A stretch of 64,000 nt of DNA, taken from Vicia villosa (Eukaryota; Streptophyta; Magnoliopsida; Fabales; Fabaceae). The DNA lies in assembly GCF_029867415.1 (NCBI RefSeq), contig NC_081183.1:37778655-37842654 (forward strand), given 5' to 3'. A program made the translations under genes and the position numbers. Below the pieces are notes generated by a model. It had not been told where the DNA came from. It ran no database searches and was given only the letters and a program-made list of their open reading frames with translations. Shown piece by piece: positions 58,820-64,000 of this stretch; the stretch's first letter is position 1; every line of letters starts with the position of its first letter.

Positions 58820-59639
58820 TTTTCTAGATGCCGTGCTTGAGAGAAGACCGTTTTACTGTATGACTAACGTGGTTTTGACCTTTGGAGGCTCCAATTAGCA
58901 TGGCATTGCTTTGAGAAGACTATGGACACAAACGCATGGTTGATTCAATTTATTGGTTGCAGTTGCAGCGCACACAACTGCTTGGGTCATCATAAGTTAC
59001 TCATAAATCTGCACTTCGTGCTAGTAATTCTGTATGATGGTTTCCTATCTGTTTTTGTACAAGTCTTTTAGAAAGCTGAAACAAAAAAGGTTCATATACT
59101 ATTAATTTTTCATCTTTAGAATACCTTAGTTTTTATTTATGAATTTGTCCATTTAATGTGGAAGCAATACTATTATTTTTGGGTTCTTTTAGTTTATGTT
59201 ATTTACAACCGAATGATTTCATAATCGTATACAGAATCATGTGCATCTTAATCTTTTATACAATAGTGATTAATCACGACCTTTCCTCCCTCTATTGATT
59301 ATTAAATGATTGAAAGTTACATTTTCATTTCATATGTATGTTATTTTTAAAGTAAGGGAAGCAATGACAGACATTGGTTTATTTATTCAACTCGGACTGA
59401 TTGTATATTTTGTAGTAATGCTTGGTTTGGAGTGAAATAATGGAATTAGACATTAGTGGCGTGGCGGTACTGTCAGTTATATCTCGCTAAAGCTTTTCAT
59501 CAAAATTATTCAATCACTGATCAAGAATTCACTTTTTTTATGTAAATGTTGGATATTTTTTCAATTCTTATTTTAATTTTTGTCTTAGTAATGTAATGTT
59601 CTTTGTGATTGGATGTGAATCCGTTTATAACTGTATTAT
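58820..59639. other. 3' flank of the WD40 gene
   Basis: 3' UTR and AT-rich intergenic DNA with no further gene. Confidence 0.5.
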
Positions 59640-59799
59640 GGGAAGGACCTATCAGATCTGGCCACATCTACTCTTATGGCCAAGCAACACTTGCCGAAGA
59701 AGGGCATACCAATCGAGTGGAGATTTCAAAAAACCGGTAGATCTAGAGACTCACATTGAAGAGAGTCAGGAATTTTTTGAAAGCCAAATTTAAAACCGA

Positions 59800-59990
59800 T
59801 GTGAAGTACACGACATGACTTTTCAACATGGTATTGATGCGTAACTCAAACAACAAGTGGTGCATATGCATTGACTACTTATATGTAAATTAAGTTGCCC
59901 AAAAGACGCATATCCACTTCCAAATATTTAATAGCTTGTTGATAGGATTAAGAGATTAAAGCTCCTCTCTTCCTTCTATGGATCTAAAAT
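59800..59990 (+). pseudogene. Ty3/gypsy reverse transcriptase scrap
   Basis: Broken frames contain 'QQVVHMH*LL' and then 'CPKDAYPLPNI' (from gcccaaaagacgcatatcc), resembling the RT segment C.DY..LN.ACPKD.YPLP.ID. Many stops and shifts. The preceding 59640-59790 may belong to the same remnant. Confidence 0.5.
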
Positions 59991-60289
59991 TTTAGAAAAT
60001 TAAAGTTACTCAACTCAGTTTCTAGAGATTAAAGTTTTAGGAAATTATGAAATTGCACAAGAATCTCAAGTACCTCTAGCTACTCATGATTAGATTAATT
60101 AAATAGTTTAGGTGTTTTTTGTAATGAACATGTTTAATGTGTTGTTTTGTAATGATCTTTAATGATGAATTTTATGTACTTTGGTTGTAATGAACATCTT
60201 TGATTATGAAATATAAATATGTTGTTATCATGTGTTGTTCTTGTTATGTTGTTGTCAAAACTTACTTTATATGTTGTTCTTGTTTTGCT

Positions 60290-60655
60290 GTCAAAAAATG
60301 CACACATTGTGCAAGCTATATGCCAACATGCAGGCATATGCGGGAACCATATACAGGCCATATGCCCATATTGTGCAGGCCTTGTGTCATATGCAGGTCT
60401 TGTATGTATACTTATGCAGGTCTATATGTACACTTATGTAGGTTTTGCACTCAGGTCATATGCACACATTGTGCATACCTTATGCCATATGCAGGTGCTG
60501 TATGTACACTTATGCAGGTCTATACGCAGGTTCATATATACATTTATGTAGGTCCATATGCACACTTTATGCATGCCTTAAATGTGCAGGCCATCTACTC
60601 AGTGATATGCCATCCATATGCAGACCCTGTACTGTAGGCATATTAATGTGCAAGT
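60290..60655 (+). repeat. Degenerate tatgcaggt(c/t) repeat region
   Basis: Irregular repeats built from tatgcaggtct, gtacacttatg and gccatatgc in about 365 bp. They create overlapping Cys/Tyr-rich ORFs in three frames that are not genes. Confidence 0.65.
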
Positions 60656-60690
60656 CTTAAATGTTGTGTATCAAGACAAATTATATCATT

Positions 60691-60766
60691 AGGGTGGGTG
60701 GGGTAGCTCAGTTGGCACTTGCTGACTGAGCGGGTGTAGGCTGTTGGTGCAGGGTTCGATCCTTGG
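60691..60766 (+). mobile_element. tRNA-like retroposon (SINE head) with 16-bp TSD
   Basis: A 76-bp insert containing an A-box-like tagctcagttgg and a B-box-like ggttcgatcc, flanked by the identical 16-mer gacaaattatatcatt at 60675-60690 and 60767-60782. It has no SINE body or A-tail. This is either a minimal SINE copy or a retroposed tRNA-like RNA. Confidence 0.8.
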
Positions 60767-60807
60767 GACAAATTATATCATTCCTTAATCAAGACAAATG
60801 TGGGACA

Positions 60808-60879
60808 CCAAAAAGTTAAAAACTTTTAAATAGGAGGATAAAACCAAAAAGTTAAAAACTTTTAAATAGGAGGATAAAA
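60808..60879 (+). repeat. 36-bp tandem duplication
   Basis: Two perfect head-to-tail copies of a 36-bp unit starting ccaaaaagttaaaaac. Confidence 0.85.
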
Positions 60880-61018
60880 ATGCATTTAAGTCTTTTATTA
60901 ATTTGTGGCACGTATAAACTTTTGCATAAATAAATTTTTTGTCTCGCTTCACATGGAGATTCTTGATCAACAAGGACAAAAAGAAAAAAGTAGTAGTCAG
61001 AGATGCAGTTAGGAGAGT

Positions 61019-61447
61019 TTGTGGCAAAATAGAATCCCGACTAGAGATAATGTAATGAAAAGAGGCATCTTAGTCGAATCTCAAAATTTATGCCCGTTTG
61101 ATTGTGGAGTGGAGGAAAGTGTCACCCACATTTTCTTCAAATGTCCGATAGCGTCAAGGACATGGAGATGGAGTGAGATCCTAGGATGGTTGGATTTTGC
61201 TTATGTTTCTCACAATTCTGCTATGCAGAATTTTTCTCATTTTTCAGAGAAACTCTCCGCCATATGGTTTGCCTGTATTTGGACAATATGGAGAAGGCGA
61301 AATGATAAATTTTTTGGAAGAAATGCTTGTCATGAAGATAGGAGTATCGATGCAATTCAATTGATATCTTGGAGATGGATGAAGGCTAAGGTGAGAGATT
61401 TGTTTTTCCGCTTAGTCAGTGGATTTCAAATCCAAAAAACTGCTTAG
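61019..61447 (+). pseudogene. LINE reverse-transcriptase C-terminal zinc domain (zf-RVT) fragment
   Basis: A 142-residue open frame with the zf-RVT signature: 'NRIPTRDNVMKRGIL', 'CPFDCGVEESVTHIFFKCP', 'WRWSEILGW' and a downstream 'IWTIWRRRNDKFF'. This is the C-terminal end of plant non-LTR RT-like proteins. The RT domain itself is absent upstream, so this is a 5'-truncated LINE or a captured domain; the frame is intact as far as seen. Downstream to about 61800 is probably its 3' tail. Confidence 0.72.
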
Positions 61448-61936
61448 GATGGAAAGAATAAAAGTTGGTTCGAGAGGTGGGGGCAGCTGTCGGCTGCATT
61501 GGTTCTGTAGAAGCGCTGTCCAAATGGATGTCTAGCTTTCAAGCCGCAGTATCCAGGGAGGTGTTAATCGTAGAGGTTGCTCTGGCTGCTGCCGAGCTTT
61601 CGTAACCGAAGGTATTCCCTCCTGCGTTCCCATTTTGGTGTTGTTGCTGTACTATCTTTGAATTTTCAGAAATCAGGTTTACCGTGGATCATAGTGTGTG
61701 TCAGACATTTAGGACAAAGAATCCACCTGAAGCTATGGTGTTCTATGAATCTAGATAGAGAGTGAGAGAAGACCTCTTCATTGGTTCAATCTGAAAAATT
61801 ACAAGAATAAAATTGAATAACTATTGGAATCAATACAAAGGTATATGTATAACTGTTTGTAACAATGGTATAACAACACATCAGAATATCTTAAACGTTA
61901 GTGTATGGTGAATTGGCTTATCAATTAACTTCTGCT

Positions 61937-63904
61937 TCAAACTCCAAAACCGAGTTCGAGATCATCATCATTCTCCATGCCCGCTTCAAACTCCAAAACT
62001 TTCAATACTGAATATATATCTTCTGCTCTTGAATGATTTTGATCCGCAACACGAAACTCATGCACTAGTCCATTCAACTCTACCCAGCTACACCCTGGTA
62101 TTTTCTTTAGTCCTCTATCTCTAAGAAAACTCCGCATTTTAGCAACTTTCTCCCATTTTCCTGCTGCAGCATATATATTCGATAGCAGCACGTAGTTTCC
62201 AGCATTTTTCGGTTCCATATTTATGAGTTTCTCAGCAGCAAGTTCGGCGAAATCGCTTTCTGAATCGTGCATCTTACATGCACTTAGCAAGGGTCCGTAA
62301 ACCTTTGCATCTGAATTTAATCGACTGTTTTCTATTATTTCGCTTGCTTCATCGATTTTTCCAGCGCGTCCTAACAAATCCACCATACAAGCGTTATGTT
62401 CCTTACTAGGTTGGTGACCGTAAATTTCCACCATCTCCTTGAAAATCTCCTTGCCCTTTTCCACAAGGCCTGAATTAACACAAGCCGTGAGAATCCCGAG
62501 AAACGATACTTGATCTGGTTTAACATTTGATAGCTTCATTTGGTCGTATAACTGAAAACATTGAAACCACTCTCCATGGTTGGAATATGCAGTGATCATA
62601 GAGTTCCATGCAATTATATCTTTATGGCTGTTTTTCTCTTCATCAAAAAGCTTTCTAGCCATCTCTATGCAACCACATTTGGCATAGCTACTAAGAAGCG
62701 ACGTCTTAAGCGATTTGAGCGAATCCAGATTGGTTTTCAACGAGTAACCATGTAAGTATCTTACATAATGCAATGCCCCTATCTTTGCAAAAGCAGGCAA
62801 AATGTTGATTACTATTACAAAGTCAACTTTAGTACCACATAACTTCATTTCTACGAACAGAGAAAGCGCCTCGAAACACCGACCATGCATTGCATACCCT
62901 TTGATCATCGCACTCCACGAAACCACAGTCTTGTCCACTATCAATCCGAAAATCTTCTGCGCCGAATTTATGTTGTCACACATTGAATACATGTCAATAA
63001 GAGAATTATGAACAGAAACCTGATAATCTGAACCATTTCTCATCACTTGAGCATGCATTTGCTTCCCCCACTCGTTAAACTTTAGCTTCGTGATCGAAGA
63101 AATCGCGGGGATCGCTGTGAACAAGTCGGGTCTAACCCCCGATCTAACCATACAATACAAAAGTTCTAACGATTCCTTAGAGTAACCTTTCCCAGAATAC
63201 GCCGAAATCATAATGTTCCAAACTACAACATCCTTCTCAGGCATTTTCTCAAACACCATTCTTGCATCTTCTAAATCACCCAACTTAACATACATCGACA
63301 ACACCGCAGTATTCACTGTTAAATCCTTACACAAATCACTCACAACAACCAAAGAATGAAGAACTTTCCCCATCTTCAACGAGTTCAATTCAATACTAAC
63401 CCTTAACAAGTTAATCACAGTAACTGAATTGGGTTGCACATTCTCTTTTCTCATCCTACAAAAAAATTGAAAACTTTCCACAAATTTCCCACTTTCATAA
63501 GCCTCATAAATCAAACCATTCCAACATTTCAAAACAGAAAAACAAGAATCCTCATCTGGGCACATTGATTTCTCAACCATTTCTTTATACAAAAAAAGAG
63601 TCTTTTCATATTCACCAAACCTAAACAAGCTTCTAAGGTAAGCATTGTAGAGAAGTGAATCTGGGTTTTCGGTGTAGTGGAAGAGTTTGTGAGAGAAATG
63701 AAGGAGTCCGAAGTTGGAATAAGAATCGATGAGTTTGGAGGAAAGGGAAGAGTTTTGGTGGAGACCGTGGAGGAAGAATCTGGCATGGATTTGTTGAAGG
63801 TGTTGTGGTTTGGTGCAGAGGTTTAGTATAGAAGAGGTTGTGGTGAAGAATCTTGTTTGAAAAGGTTTGATGTTGGGGATTTTGGTGATGTTAAAGTAGA
63901 ACAT
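61937..63904 (-). CDS. PLS-class PPR protein with E domain
   Basis: A single-exon ORF of 655 residues. Residues 1-28 (MFYFNITKIPNIKPFQTRFF...) look like a mitochondrial or plastid targeting peptide, rich in Phe, Lys and Thr. Then come about fourteen P, L and S-type PPR units, such as 'DVVVWNIMISAYSGKGYSKESLELL', 'TVVSWSAMIKGYAMHGRCFEALSLF' and 'DIIAWNSMITAYSNHGEWFQCFQLY' (each only part of a unit). The C-terminus has the E/E+ motifs ('NAGNYVLLSNIYAAAGKWEK', 'LKKIPGCSWVEL', 'HSRAEDIYSVLK') but no DYW deaminase domain. Such proteins bind organellar RNA and usually specify C-to-U editing sites with a DYW partner supplied in trans (family knowledge). The target transcript is unknown. Length and lack of introns are typical, and the frame is intact. 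Confidence 0.9.
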   Translation of the reverse strand: MFYFNITKIPNIKPFQTRFFTTTSSILNLCTKPQHLQQIHARFFLHGLHQNSSLSSKLIDSYSNFGLLHFSHKLFHYTENPDSLLYNAYLRSLFRFGEYEKTLFLYKEMVEKSMCPDEDSCFSVLKCWNGLIYEAYESGKFVESFQFFCRMRKENVQPNSVTVINLLRVSIELNSLKMGKVLHSLVVVSDLCKDLTVNTAVLSMYVKLGDLEDARMVFEKMPEKDVVVWNIMISAYSGKGYSKESLELLYCMVRSGVRPDLFTAIPAISSITKLKFNEWGKQMHAQVMRNGSDYQVSVHNSLIDMYSMCDNINSAQKIFGLIVDKTVVSWSAMIKGYAMHGRCFEALSLFVEMKLCGTKVDFVIVINILPAFAKIGALHYVRYLHGYSLKTNLDSLKSLKTSLLSSYAKCGCIEMARKLFDEEKNSHKDIIAWNSMITAYSNHGEWFQCFQLYDQMKLSNVKPDQVSFLGILTACVNSGLVEKGKEIFKEMVEIYGHQPSKEHNACMVDLLGRAGKIDEASEIIENSRLNSDAKVYGPLLSACKMHDSESDFAELAAEKLINMEPKNAGNYVLLSNIYAAAGKWEKVAKMRSFLRDRGLKKIPGCSWVELNGLVHEFRVADQNHSRAEDIYSVLKVLEFEAGMENDDDLELGFGV

Positions 63905-64000
63905 GTCTACAATCTAACCAACATACAACAAACATGTTATGTTGATCACAACTCACTCATAGCAAACAAAGAGAATTCAAATATAATCTAAAAAGCAAGG
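63905..64000 (-). promoter_or_regulatory. 5' flank of the PPR gene
   Basis: The last 96 bp lie upstream of the PPR start codon. No TATA box is evident in so short a piece. Confidence 0.3.

Noticed and set aside
60200..60637. Overlapping Cys/Tyr-rich ORFs in three frames
   Set aside because: They follow the degenerate tatgcaggt repeat in every frame; composition rather than coding.

Overview
This is plant nuclear DNA: AT-rich, intron-containing, and dominated by nested transposable elements, with a few single-copy genes at the right end. A very young Ogre/Tat-type LTR retrotransposon with long LTRs and tandem repeats in its 3' region points to a legume, most likely the vetch/pea group. That placement is an inference; nothing in the window names the species.

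Layout. Positions 1-23042 are a three-element nest. A degenerate minus-strand Ty1/copia element (4115-23042) was hit on its left side by a pol-less Athila-like Ty3/gypsy element, whose 3' part is 1-4114. It was hit again in its reverse-transcriptase gene by a complete 14.16-kb Ogre-like element (5166-19327, 5-bp target duplication CTATG). The Ogre-like element keeps ORF1 and a gag-like ORF with three zinc-knuckle modules, lacks protease, RT and integrase, and has nearly identical LTRs. A solo LTR follows at 23179-23875. A 12.4-kb CACTA (En/Spm) transposon spans 24809-37256. It has AGCGCT-rich subterminal arrays, an inserted solo Ogre-type LTR, a TNPD transposase gene broken by two stops and a frameshift, and a second 12-exon gene (33132-36446) that reads through without a break and ends in a ULP1-type peptidase domain. 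Beside it lie a fragment of a heparan-alpha-glucosaminide N-acetyltransferase-like gene, a 30-bp tandem array and a Helitron-like 3' end. A dead hAT element (39131-45379) with very G-rich ends carries another solo LTR inside its transposase gene.

The right third (46665-63904) holds three likely host genes. These are an unrecognised four-exon gene on the minus strand (242 residues), a three-exon WD40 gene resembling PAK1IP1/Mak11 (60S ribosome biogenesis), and an intronless minus-strand PLS-class PPR gene with an E domain, probably for organellar RNA. Between and inside them are many small elements: a Stowaway nested in a Stowaway, three copies of one 8-bp-TSD MITE family (one nested in another in the WD40 intron), a 1.45-kb non-autonomous hAT element, a Mutator transposase remnant, a tRNA-like retroposon with a 16-bp target duplication, and LINE and gypsy scraps.

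Most element borders were set by eye from terminal motifs plus matching target-site duplications. Family and lineage names rest on recalled motifs, not on database searches.
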